From Chloroflexota bacterium (GTDB taxonomy: Bacteria > Chloroflexota > Anaerolineae > Anaerolineales > Anaerolineaceae), in contig JAJFTV010000044.1 of the NCBI GenBank assembly GCA_021372725.1, positions 1 through 37,672 on the forward strand: DNA of 37,672 nucleotides, written 5' to 3'. Numbering within the stretch: the stretch's first letter is position 1; every line of letters starts with the position of its first letter. This document shows positions 8,387 through 16,503 of this stretch, in pieces. Under the pieces are notes generated by a model. That model did not search any database and was not told where the DNA came from. It saw only the letters and a list, made by a program, of their open reading frames with translations. Both the position numbers and the translations under genes were made by a program.

Positions 8387-9361
8387 CTAAAGCTCTGATG
8401 TCGATTTTACAAAATCGATCACCTCATCGAGATAGGCAAAAGCCAGCCCGGTGACAGTATCCGCCCCACCATAATAAATGGCGATCCGTCCGCTGGGCTC
8501 ATCGTAGAGGGTTGCGCAAGGAAAAACCACATTCGGCACATCGCCCACGCACTCGTAATAAGTCTGCGGCGAAAGCAGGTAAGGTTCCCCCCGCCGGATT
8601 ACCTTCCAGGGTTGATCCAGATCCAGAAGAGCTGCGCCAAAACTGTATACAAAGCCGTTGCAGGATGTCAGCACACCATGGTAAAAAACAAGCCAACCCT
8701 CCGCGGTTTCGAGGGGCACCGGGCCGGCTCCAATTTTTGTACTTTGCCAGCCGCTCTTTACGCCCATCACAAAACGGTGCTGCCCCCAATGGATCAAATC
8801 AGGGCTCTGGCTGAGGAAAATATCGCCAAAGGGCGTGTGGCCGTTATCACTGGGACGGTTCAGCATGACGTATTTCCCATTAATCTTGCGCGGGAAGAGA
8901 ACACCGTTGCGATTAAAGGGCAGTAGTGCATTCTCGAGAAAATGGAATTTTTCGAAATCAAAGGTATACCCAATGCCAATGGTCGGCCCGTGATACCCGT
9001 TGCACCAGGTGACGTAGTAACGATCCTCCAGCCAGACCACACGAGGGTCATATCGATACTGGAAGCTGCCGATTTCCGAATCATCGCACGACCATGCAAT
9101 GGGATCATTATCCAATACCCAGTGGAAACCATCTTCGCTGAAACCACGATTCAGGTTCATTTCGCGTTTTTTATTGTCGCAACGAAACACACCGGCGAAC
9201 ATGCCGTTGAAAGGGACCACCGCGCTATTGAATATACTATTGGAGGACGGGATTTGATTTCTGGAAATAATAGGGTTTGCACTATACCGCCAGACAACAT
9301 CGGAGCAGCCGGCCGGGCGTTCTTCCCATGGCATATTCGGAATTCGGAAATTAGTTGTCAT
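8387..9361 (-). CDS. Glycoside hydrolase family 130 protein, probable beta-mannoside phosphorylase
   Basis: The start is set at 9361 (324 aa, MTTNFRIPN) because AAAGGGGAA lies just before it; the open frame upstream to 9469 runs through the promoter/operator region. The protein shows five-bladed-propeller GH130 features: [58 protein letters not shown] and a C-terminal [14 protein letters not shown]130 enzymes phosphorolyse beta-mannosides such as 4-O-beta-mannosyl-glucose, mannobiose or mannosyl-GlcNAc to mannose 1-phosphate; a few members are hydrolases. The conserved KIGAGP block and the Arg/His-rich RPSDNGH segment favour a phosphorylase. Exact specificity is not readable. It is divergent from lacI and shares its operator, so it should belong to the same regulon as the GH94 genes. 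Confidence 0.87.
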   Translation of the reverse strand: MTTNFRIPNMPWEERPAGCSDVVWRYSANPIISRNQIPSSNSIFNSAVVPFNGMFAGVFRCDNKKREMNLNRGFSEDGFHWVLDNDPIAWSCDDSEIGSFQYRYDPRVVWLEDRYYVTWCNGYHGPTIGIGYTFDFEKFHFLENALLPFNRNGVLFPRKINGKYVMLNRPSDNGHTPFGDIFLSQSPDLIHWGQHRFVMGVKSGWQSTKIGAGPVPLETAEGWLVFYHGVLTSCNGFVYSFGAALLDLDQPWKVIRRGEPYLLSPQTYYECVGDVPNVVFPCATLYDEPSGRIAIYYGGADTVTGLAFAYLDEVIDFVKSTSEL

Positions 9362-9420
9362 TGGAGTTCCCCTTTCTCTTTTATTGCAGCCATTTTCACA
9401 AAGTAGTTTTCTTAAAGTAG

Positions 9421-9449
9421 TTGACACCCGTACGAAAATCTTGTATACT
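9421..9449 (+). promoter_or_regulatory. Consensus promoter of the LacI-type regulator gene
   Basis: TTGACA (9421-9426) and TATACT (9444-9449) are separated by 17 bases. The predicted start point near 9456 falls inside the operator palindrome at 9455-9468, the expected geometry for autorepression. Confidence 0.75.
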
Positions 9450-9454
9450 ATTTT

Positions 9455-9468
9455 TGGGAGCGCTCCCA
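9455..9468. promoter_or_regulatory. LacI-family operator O1
   Basis: TGGGAGCGCTCCCA is a perfect 14-bp palindrome with the central CG typical of LacI/GalR-family operators. It lies between the GH130 gene and the lacI-type gene and overlaps the predicted transcription start of the latter. A near copy occurs before the transporter operon (10633-10646). Confidence 0.85.
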
Positions 9469-9566
9469 TTTTATCATATTTTAGTGATGAAATCCAATTG
9501 TCTTAATCGAAATGAAAATAATCCGGATCACGGTTTGAGAGCGTTACCCATATCAGGAGCCATCCA

Positions 9567-10589
9567 TTGTTGAACCTCACCCTTGAAGATATTGCGAAAA
9601 AAGCAGGCGTTTCGCGCTCGACGGTGTCCCGCGTTGTCAACAATCAACCTAACGTCAGCGAGGATGTTCGCAAGCGTGTTTTGGATGTAATACAAGATAC
9701 CGGTTTTCATCCCAACGCCGCTGCCCGTACCCTCGCCTCCCAGCGCTCATGGACGATCGGTTTGGTTCTGCCGCACAGCATTAGTTTCTTCTTCACCGAT
9801 CCGTATTACCCGCTCTTAACCAAAGGCATTGCACAAGCCTGCAATCAATATAATTACACGCTGGCATTTTTCCTTGTCGCCACAAAAGAGGATGAAGAGA
9901 AGATTTTTCCCCGCGTGGCGCATAAAGGGTTCCTGGATGGTGTTGTTGTTCAATCCGGTCATCATGGTGATCAAGGAATTATCGGACGGATGATCGACGC
10001 CAATTTACCACTGGTCGTTGCCGGTCGTCCCTTCCGCTCTGACAATGTCACTTATGTAGATGTTGACAATATTCATGCGGCCCATAAAGCCGTTTCACAC
10101 CTCATCGGGTTGGGCAGACGGCGTATCGGTACGATTACCGGACCTACCAGCAGCACTGTAGGTATTGACCGTTTGGAAGGTTACAGAAAAGCAATCATGG
10201 ACGGCGGTTTGATGATTAACGAAAGCCTGATTGCAGAAGGCGACTTTACGGAAGGGGGTGGATATGATGCGATGAAAAAAATAATTCCGAACAAGCCGGA
10301 TGCAATCTTTGCGGCATCCGATGTGATGGCAATAGGCGCCATGCGAGCTGCAAGAGAAGTAAATCTCAAAACCCCTGATGACATCGCATTTGTAGGTTTC
10401 GATGACCTCCCCATGGCAGCATACCCAAACATTCAATTAACCACTGTCAGGCAGCCAGTCGTCCAGTTCGGTATTCGAGCTGTAGAAACATTGATCGAAA
10501 TGATCGAGAATGGTATTACACAACCCCGCCATCTCATTATGGAAACTGAATTGATCATTCGCGAATCTAGCGGCGCAAACCACAAGTAA
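9567..10589 (+). CDS. LacI-family transcriptional regulator of the oligosaccharide locus
   Basis: The gene starts with TTG at 9567, placed by AGGAG at 9555-9559 seven bases upstream; no ATG is available near the N-terminus. The 340-residue product has the LacI helix-turn-helix at residues ~4-25 (LEDIAKKAGVSRSTVSRVVN) and the hinge motif AARTLAS. A periplasmic-binding-like sugar domain follows, with GLVLP, a DNIHAAHKAVSHLIGLGRRR stretch, AIFAASDVMAIGAM and VGFDDLPMAAY. Binding of a sugar ligand should release the protein from the two TGGGAGCGCTCYCA operators that flank the gene. The ligand is probably one of the imported disaccharides or their products, which is an inference from context. Confidence 0.93.
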   Translation: MLNLTLEDIAKKAGVSRSTVSRVVNNQPNVSEDVRKRVLDVIQDTGFHPNAAARTLASQRSWTIGLVLPHSISFFFTDPYYPLLTKGIAQACNQYNYTLAFFLVATKEDEEKIFPRVAHKGFLDGVVVQSGHHGDQGIIGRMIDANLPLVVAGRPFRSDNVTYVDVDNIHAAHKAVSHLIGLGRRRIGTITGPTSSTVGIDRLEGYRKAIMDGGLMINESLIAEGDFTEGGGYDAMKKIIPNKPDAIFAASDVMAIGAMRAAREVNLKTPDDIAFVGFDDLPMAAYPNIQLTTVRQPVVQFGIRAVETLIEMIENGITQPRHLIMETELIIRESSGANHK

Positions 10590-10632
10590 TCGGAGGAAAT
10601 ATACACGATTTCTACCTGTTTTTTAACATGAT

Positions 10633-10646
10633 TGGGAGCGCTCTCA
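10633..10646. promoter_or_regulatory. LacI-family operator O2, upstream of the transporter/phosphorylase operon
   Basis: TGGGAGCGCTCTCA matches operator O1 at 13 of 14 positions. It overlaps a weak -10-like CATAAT (10645-10650) and lies ~120 bases before the binding-protein start, placing the whole ABC-GH94 operon under the same regulator. A half-site-like CTCCCAT follows at 10657. Confidence 0.75.
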
Positions 10647-10764
10647 TAATATTACTCTCCCATTTCGATTTAGTTAACAGGAGGTGAAGGCAGACAAACC
10701 CGAAAATTAAAGCGGTCAACTACCATATTTAGTATCAATCAACTTTAGGACAAGGAGAAAACAA

Positions 10765-12591
10765 ATGAAACGTATATTCATGCTTCTATCTATTTTGGCA
10801 ATCTTCAGTATGCTGCTTGTAGCTTGTCAGCCGGCAGCAACAGAAACCCCGGCAACAGAAGCTCCAGCCACAGAAGCCCCGATGGCAGAACCAACCGTGG
10901 CAAAACCTGCGGCGACAGAGCCTGCCGTAGCAGAACCCACAGCAGAACAACCCGTAGCAGCCGAAATCCCGGTAGAATTTCCCCGCAATGAAACACTTTA
11001 TGTCAGCGGTTCAGCCTGGGGTCCGGCATCGACCTGGAATCCATTTCAGCCAGGCAGCCTGGCCAACACGACAGGTACCATCGGTTTCGTATACGAATTC
11101 CTGTTCGACTTCGATCCGCAAACTGGTGTAGTGACACCCTGGCTTGCCGAAAACGGCGAGTGGGTTGACGCTACCACATACAGTGTTACTCTTAGGGAAA
11201 ATCTAACCTGGAGCGATGGACAACCCTTGACTGCTGATGACGTCAAGTTCACTTTTGACCTGGGCCAACAGTATGCAGCGCTTTGGTTCTCACCACTTTG
11301 GACCTATTTGACCGGAGTTGAAGCGGTCGACGCTACCCATCTGACTTTCACATTTGTTGATCCCCTGTACCAGGAGTGGGACAACTACCTCTACAATTTA
11401 CCCATTGTTCCAAAACACTTGTGGGAAAGCATGACAGAAGAGCAAATCACAGTCGGTGCGAATGAGAAGCCCGTCGGGTCTGGCGCGTATTTGTACCTGG
11501 CGAATGCTGATGATCGCAACATCTGGATGCGGAACGAAAATTGGTGGGGAACCAGCGTATTTGGCACCCCTGCCCCCAAGTACATCGTTGACATTCGCAC
11601 ATCCGGTAACAATGTTGCCCTGGGCATGGTGCTAAAGGGCGAAATTGATCTTAGCAACAACTTCCTCCCGGGTGTGGCAGAATTGGCAAACAAGGGGTAC
11701 GTTAAAACCTATTTCGCAGCAGCTCCCTACATGCTTTCTGCCAATACAGCAGTTTTGTTCCTCAATACCACCAAGAAACCGATGGATGATGCTCAGTTTA
11801 GAAGAGCACTCGCTTTTGCAATTGATGTCCCTTCCATTGTAAATGTTGCCTATGCACAATTGGTGAAGGCAGCCAGCCCCTCTGGACTGCTCCCTTCTCT
11901 GAGCAAATTCGACGATCAGGCCGTAATATCTGAATTAGGGTACAGTTTCGACGCTGCAAAAGCAAAACAAATGCTCGCCGATGCGGGTTACGTGGATACA
12001 GATGGTGATGGTTTCGTTGAAGCTCCTGATGGCTCCAAGATCGAGCTGGAAGTGACCTGCCCGAGTGGCTGGTCCGACTGGATGGCAGCCATTGATATTA
12101 TTGCCAGCAGCGCACAGGCAGCAGGAATCAACATCAAGGCAGCGACACCCGATTATGGTGCGTGGAACACTGCACTCATGGGCGGCACATTCGATATGAC
12201 CCTCAACAACTGGGCTTCCTTGAGCAACACTCCATGGACCCTGTATAACCTCTTGTTCAGACACCCTGTTGTTGAGCAAATGCAAAGTGGTAACTTTGGT
12301 CGATATGAAAACCAGGAGTTGTTCGATCTGGTGGACGCACTTGCCAAAGTACCTACCAACGATGAAGCAGGTATGAAGGCCGCCTGCGGAAAAATTCAGG
12401 AACTCATGCTGACTGATATGCCCATGATTCCACTCTGGTACAACGGCCTTTGGGCTCAATGGAGTGAATCAACCTGGACAAATTGGCCAAGCGAAAGTTC
12501 AACTACACCAACTCTTCCCACCACATGGTCAGGGTACTGGCAATTGGGTGGGTTGCAGACCCTCATCAACCTAAAACCTGTAACTCCATAG
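10765..12591 (+). CDS. Family 5 extracellular solute-binding lipoprotein of an oligosaccharide ABC importer
   Basis: The start is supported by AAGGAG ten bases before the ATG. A lipoprotein signal peptide ends in the lipobox LVAC with the acylated Cys at residue 21. An Ala/Glu/Pro/Thr-rich spacer (about 22-72) would tether the domain to the membrane surface. The rest of the 608 residues is an SBP_bac_5 fold: LRENLTWSDGQPLTADDVKF is the classic family signature, and RRALAFAIDVPSIV is also typical. The family binds peptides, but in Thermotoga close relatives bind cellobiose, mannobiose and longer beta-glycans. With lacI, GH94 and GH130 neighbours the same use is likely here. The hairpin at 12611-12643 follows the gene and may keep its message level above that of the permeases. 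Confidence 0.9.
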   Translation: MKRIFMLLSILAIFSMLLVACQPAATETPATEAPATEAPMAEPTVAKPAATEPAVAEPTAEQPVAAEIPVEFPRNETLYVSGSAWGPASTWNPFQPGSLANTTGTIGFVYEFLFDFDPQTGVVTPWLAENGEWVDATTYSVTLRENLTWSDGQPLTADDVKFTFDLGQQYAALWFSPLWTYLTGVEAVDATHLTFTFVDPLYQEWDNYLYNLPIVPKHLWESMTEEQITVGANEKPVGSGAYLYLANADDRNIWMRNENWWGTSVFGTPAPKYIVDIRTSGNNVALGMVLKGEIDLSNNFLPGVAELANKGYVKTYFAAAPYMLSANTAVLFLNTTKKPMDDAQFRRALAFAIDVPSIVNVAYAQLVKAASPSGLLPSLSKFDDQAVISELGYSFDAAKAKQMLADAGYVDTDGDGFVEAPDGSKIELEVTCPSGWSDWMAAIDIIASSAQAAGINIKAATPDYGAWNTALMGGTFDMTLNNWASLSNTPWTLYNLLFRHPVVEQMQSGNFGRYENQELFDLVDALAKVPTNDEAGMKAACGKIQELMLTDMPMIPLWYNGLWAQWSESTWTNWPSESSTTPTLPTTWSGYWQLGGLQTLINLKPVTP

Positions 12592-12610
12592 CCAGGGGAT
12601 TGGGCAAATC

Positions 12611-12643
12611 GCCGCCCCTCCCTGCTTTGAAGGGAGGGGCGGC
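12611..12643 (+). terminator. Intercistronic hairpin after the binding-protein gene (mRNA stabiliser or attenuator)
   Basis: GCCGCCCCTCCCT (12611-12623) pairs perfectly with 12631-12643 across a 7-nt loop. This 13-bp GC-rich stem has no T-run after it and lies between two genes of the same operon, which fits 3'-end protection of the binding-protein mRNA and partial attenuation better than full termination. Confidence 0.65.
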
Positions 12644-12674
12644 ACCAGTAGATCATAAATAAACAGGAGTTTAT

Positions 12675-13673
12675 GTGAGAAAATACTTCCGAAGAAAGAT
12701 ACTCATCTATTTACTGACCTTTTTTCTCGCAGTGACCATCGACTGGATGATTCCTCGTTTCATGCCCGGTGATCCCATCCGGAATATGCTGGCCCGAGTC
12801 TCGGTAAGCAGTAATGCTTCTGCGATGCAAATCATGTACGACTATTTTTCGCATATTTTCGGATTGGATCTTCCTCTCTGGCAACAATATCTCAATTTCT
12901 GGAATTCGCTTATCCACGGTAATCTCGGCATCAGCACTTACCTTTTTCCAACACCTGTAACCACAGTACTCATGCGTGCTGTTCCTTATGATGTTTTTCT
13001 TCTTGTTCCGGCAATTTTATTAAGCTGGTGGACAGGAAACAAGTTTGGCGCCTTCGCAGCGCGTTCCAAGTTTCTTGACAATACCATCTCTCCCATAAGC
13101 TATATTCTCACAGCCACACCTTATATGTGGTTAGGTATTCTCCTGGCCTGGTTTTTTGGAATTATTTTGGGACTTTTTCCGATTGCCGGCGCATATAGTT
13201 ACTCAATGCGCCCCAATCTCTCCTGGAACTTTATCGGAAGCCTTTTGCACCATTGGTTTTTGCCGTTTGCCTCTCTCTTCATAGTCATGTTTGGCGGTTG
13301 GGCAATCGGGATGCGCAATATGATTATTTACGAACTTGAGGCAGATTATTCCCACTATTTGGAGGTTCTGGGGGCTCCGCGCAGTATGGTTAGAAAATAT
13401 GCCTTCGGGAATGCCATCCTGCCCCAACTCACCGGTCTTGCTCTGCAACTGGGTGCCATCGTAGGCGGCGCCCTGGTGACAGAAGTTGTATTTTCTTATC
13501 CGGGTATTGGCTACCTTCTGCTTGCAGCAATCCAGAATCAAGATTATTTCCTTATACAGGGATGTTTTCTTTTCATTATTATCGGTGTGTTGCTGGCAAA
13601 CTTCATCATTGACATTGTCTATGTCATTGTTGACCCAAGGACACGCCGGGGAATGATGGGAGAATCGGCTTGA
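12675..13673 (+). CDS. ABC transporter permease, DppB/OppB type
   Basis: The gene starts with GTG at 12675, five bases after AGGAG (12665-12669); the overlapping ATG at 12673 meets a stop at once. The 332-residue protein has an N-terminal membrane segment, the periplasmic MPGDPIRNML motif common to DppB-type proteins, about six membrane segments and an EAA-type cytoplasmic loop (YLEVLGAPRSMVRKYAFGNA) that contacts the ATPases. It forms one half of the membrane channel with the next gene, which it overlaps by four bases. By context it imports oligosaccharides. Confidence 0.9.
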   Translation: MRKYFRRKILIYLLTFFLAVTIDWMIPRFMPGDPIRNMLARVSVSSNASAMQIMYDYFSHIFGLDLPLWQQYLNFWNSLIHGNLGISTYLFPTPVTTVLMRAVPYDVFLLVPAILLSWWTGNKFGAFAARSKFLDNTISPISYILTATPYMWLGILLAWFFGIILGLFPIAGAYSYSMRPNLSWNFIGSLLHHWFLPFASLFIVMFGGWAIGMRNMIIYELEADYSHYLEVLGAPRSMVRKYAFGNAILPQLTGLALQLGAIVGGALVTEVVFSYPGIGYLLLAAIQNQDYFLIQGCFLFIIIGVLLANFIIDIVYVIVDPRTRRGMMGESA

Positions 13674-14521
13674 AAAAGAAAAACGAATTTCTCTATTTTG
13701 CATTTCGGAACAAGAAGTTTGTCATCGGGCTGATCATCATACTGCTATTTCTTTTTCTGGCGATCTTTGGCCCATTCCTCACACATAACGATCCCTTTGC
13801 TTATGTAAATCTTTCAGGTGCTCAACCCCCATCCGCTGAATACTGGTTTGGAACCACATTCTTTGGACAGGATGTATTTTCCCAGTTTGTGTTTGGGTTA
13901 AGAGCCACCTTTCTTGTTGGATTAATCGGCGGTGGAATCGGTACGTTGATCGGAATACTGATTGGTTTTACAGCCGGCTATCGTGGCGGAATGGTGGATG
14001 AAGTCCTCAATATTTTAACCAACATCGTCCTGGTTATCCCCACCATGGCGGTTCTTCTCATCATTGCAGCCTATCTTCAAGTGAGAAGCGTTTTCACCGA
14101 ATGTCTTTTTATCGGGTTTACCGCCTGGCCATGGGCTGCCAGAGCTATCCGTGCCCAGACTTTTTCTTTACGCACGCGCGACTTTGTGGATCTGGCTAAA
14201 ATGAGCGGGATGAAGGCCAACAAGATCATCTTCACCGAAATCGCACCCAATATGATGTCCTATCTGGTAATGACTTTCATCCTTCAATTTGGAGGAGCCA
14301 TCCTCAACGCTGCAACACTCGATTTTATCGGCCTGGGCCCAACGAATGCAATTTCACTGGGCCTGATGATGCAATATTCCGTTCTCTGGGGTGCCCTGCA
14401 GTTTGGAACCTGGTGGTGGTTTATCCCACCGGGTCTGGCGATCACCGCCATCGTCGGAGCCCTTTACACCATGAACGTCGGCCTGGACGAAATCTTCAAC
14501 CCCAAACTCAGGGAGATGTGA
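13670..14521 (+). CDS. ABC transporter permease, DppC/OppC type
   Basis: The TTG start at 13670 overlaps the TGA stop of the previous permease (TTGA), with GGGAG seven bases before it, so the two are translationally coupled. The 283-residue protein shows an N-terminal membrane segment, the conserved periplasmic AEYWFGTTFFGQDVFS motif of DppC proteins, and the EAA-type loop DFVDLAKMSGMKANKIIFTE. It pairs with the upstream permease to form the translocation channel. Confidence 0.9.
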   Translation: MKKKNEFLYFAFRNKKFVIGLIIILLFLFLAIFGPFLTHNDPFAYVNLSGAQPPSAEYWFGTTFFGQDVFSQFVFGLRATFLVGLIGGGIGTLIGILIGFTAGYRGGMVDEVLNILTNIVLVIPTMAVLLIIAAYLQVRSVFTECLFIGFTAWPWAARAIRAQTFSLRTRDFVDLAKMSGMKANKIIFTEIAPNMMSYLVMTFILQFGGAILNAATLDFIGLGPTNAISLGLMMQYSVLWGALQFGTWWWFIPPGLAITAIVGALYTMNVGLDEIFNPKLREM

Positions 14522-14524
14522 AAT

Positions 14525-15487
14525 ATGAGCTTACAAGTAGATGGCCTCACCGTCTATTATCAAACCCTGCGAGGTGACGTACAGGCGCTTGAAAGTGCCT
14601 CCCTGAAAATTGCCGATGGTGAAATCATGGGGCTGGCGGGGGAATCTGGCTGTGGGAAAACCACTCTCGGTCACAGCTTAATTTATCTTGCGCCACCGAT
14701 GAAATATGTCGGTGGTCACGTCAGGTTGGATGGAAAAGAACTTCCCATTTGGGATGTAGAGCAGATGAATGACTATCGATACAACCACATCTCCATCATC
14801 CCGCAGTATGCCATGAATGCCATGAACCCGATCCGTAAGATTGGCAAGATGACTGAAGAATTAATCAAAGCAAAAGGCGTCGATTTTAAGACAATACTTC
14901 CAGAGCTTGAAAGAAGACTCGATCTGGTGAAACTCCCGCGCGATGTATTGAATATGTATCCCATTGAGCTGTCGGGAGGCATGAAGCAGAGAATGGTGAT
15001 GGTGATTTCCATACTGCTGGGGCCATCCCTGCTCATTGCAGACGAGGTAACCTCAGCACTTGATGTTGCCAGCCAAAAGGCTGTTGCAGAAATGCTGGTT
15101 GAATTTCGCAACCAGAAATACTGTAACAGCGAAATTGTCATCACACACGATATCTCAATTCTTTACCAGATTGCGGACAGCATTCTTATCATGTATGCCG
15201 GCCAATTAGCCGAGAAAGCCGCCACCAAAACCATCATTGAAAATCCGCGCCATCCTTATACCAAGTTGCTGATATCATCCCTTCCGAAAGTGGGTATCAA
15301 TGAGGCAGAAAAAAGGTTGACCGGCATACCCGGAAAACCTCCCCTGCTTCTCAATCCGCCAGCAGGCTGTCGATTCAGGGATCGATGTCCTGTCGCTTTC
15401 GATCAATGCGTGGAAGTGCCCCCGTTTCTGGAGATCGAGAAAGACCATTTTATTGCTTGCTGGAAAGAGGGAAATCAGAATGCTTAA
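14525..15487 (+). CDS. ABC transporter ATP-binding protein, OppD/DppD type
   Basis: The 320-residue ATPase begins three bases after the previous stop. It has Walker A GESGCGKTT, signature LSGGMKQRM, Walker B LLIADEVTSALD with the catalytic Glu in place, and the H-loop VITHD. The C-terminal oligo/dipeptide extension has HPYTKLLISSLP and a Cys-rich end (CRFRDRCPVAFDQC), standard in this ATPase subfamily. It should pair with the next ATPase to drive the importer. Confidence 0.93.
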   Translation: MSLQVDGLTVYYQTLRGDVQALESASLKIADGEIMGLAGESGCGKTTLGHSLIYLAPPMKYVGGHVRLDGKELPIWDVEQMNDYRYNHISIIPQYAMNAMNPIRKIGKMTEELIKAKGVDFKTILPELERRLDLVKLPRDVLNMYPIELSGGMKQRMVMVISILLGPSLLIADEVTSALDVASQKAVAEMLVEFRNQKYCNSEIVITHDISILYQIADSILIMYAGQLAEKAATKTIIENPRHPYTKLLISSLPKVGINEAEKRLTGIPGKPPLLLNPPAGCRFRDRCPVAFDQCVEVPPFLEIEKDHFIACWKEGNQNA

Positions 15488-16475
15488 ACTCGACAAAATA
15501 TCAAAGGTTTATCGAGTTGGAACGTTTGGTGGAAAAGCACTCCATGCGGTCAATGAAGTCAGTTTTGATATTCAAGATGGAGAAGTCGTCTCATTGATTG
15601 GAGAAAGCGGAAGCGGGAAAAGCACCATTGGAAAGATGATCCTGAAGCTTGTTTCGATAACGTCCGGAACCATTACATTCGACGATATGGATATCTCCAA
15701 TATCAAAGACGATAAGGTCAAGGAGTATTACCGAAAAGTTCAGGGAGTTTTTCAGGATCCATTCAGTTCTCTAAACCCTATCTTCAAGGCAGACCAGCTT
15801 TTTAAAACAATCCACGATGAGTTCTATCCTGAAGTCAATGGAAAGGCCTGGAATGACAAGGTAGAGGACGCAATGCGGTCGGTTGGCTTGAACCCTGAAC
15901 ACGTCTTGAATAAATATCCTCACCAACTCAGCGGTGGTCAACTTCAACGCTTTCTGATTGCACGCGCCTTGTTGCTGGATATCAAATTTCTTGTCGCGGA
16001 TGAGATCATCAGCATGCTGGATGCTTCCACGCGGATTGACGTACTCAACCTGCTGGCAGACCTGAAAAAATCGCGCGGGCTTTCCATCCTATTCATCACC
16101 CACGATCTGTCTCTGGCAAATTACATCAGCGAAAAAGCAGTCATCCTTTACCGTGGAAATGTTGCCGAGATCGGCGTGACAAAGACGATATTTGATACCC
16201 CGCTTCATCCCTATACGCAGATGCTAATGGCCTCAGTCCCGCGCCTGGACAAGAAATGGGATCAGGTAATCAACGTTGAATTGAAACCTACTGCCAGTGA
16301 AATCTCCAAAGGGTGTGTCTATATGGATCGCTGTCCACTGGCATTTGATAAATGTCATGAGAGGCCTCCATTAATCGTTATCGACCAGAATCGTTCCGTT
16401 GCATGTTGGAAGACACTCGATGAAGAATATGTTCGCCAGCATGGCACAAAGCTGGAAATGGAAACTTACCGGTGA
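15480..16475 (+). CDS. ABC transporter ATP-binding protein, OppF/DppF type
   Basis: The ATG at 15480 is preferred (331 aa, MLKLDKISKVY): it overlaps the end of the previous gene by eight bases and has GAGGGA upstream. Walker A is GESGSGKST, the signature LSGGQLQRF, Walker B FLVADEIISMLD and the H-loop FITHD. The C-terminus has HPYTQMLMASVP and the CVYMDRCPLAFDKC cysteine motif of Opp-type ATPases. The residues after Walker B (IISMLD instead of the common PTSALD) deviate mildly but keep the catalytic Glu. Confidence 0.92.
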   Translation: MLKLDKISKVYRVGTFGGKALHAVNEVSFDIQDGEVVSLIGESGSGKSTIGKMILKLVSITSGTITFDDMDISNIKDDKVKEYYRKVQGVFQDPFSSLNPIFKADQLFKTIHDEFYPEVNGKAWNDKVEDAMRSVGLNPEHVLNKYPHQLSGGQLQRFLIARALLLDIKFLVADEIISMLDASTRIDVLNLLADLKKSRGLSILFITHDLSLANYISEKAVILYRGNVAEIGVTKTIFDTPLHPYTQMLMASVPRLDKKWDQVINVELKPTASEISKGCVYMDRCPLAFDKCHERPPLIVIDQNRSVACWKTLDEEYVRQHGTKLEMETYR

Positions 16476-16503
16476 GATGTGAAAAAAATAGTCAGGAGCA
16501 TCT

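Noticed and set aside
9362..9469. Longer N-terminus for the GH130 protein
   Set aside because: The extra 36 codons cover the promoter and operator and match no family sequence; the start at 9361 has a ribosome site.
10840..10980. Short repeat array (CCA/GCA/GAA-rich)
   Set aside because: It encodes the Ala/Glu/Pro/Thr-rich spacer of the lipoprotein; not a tandem-repeat element.
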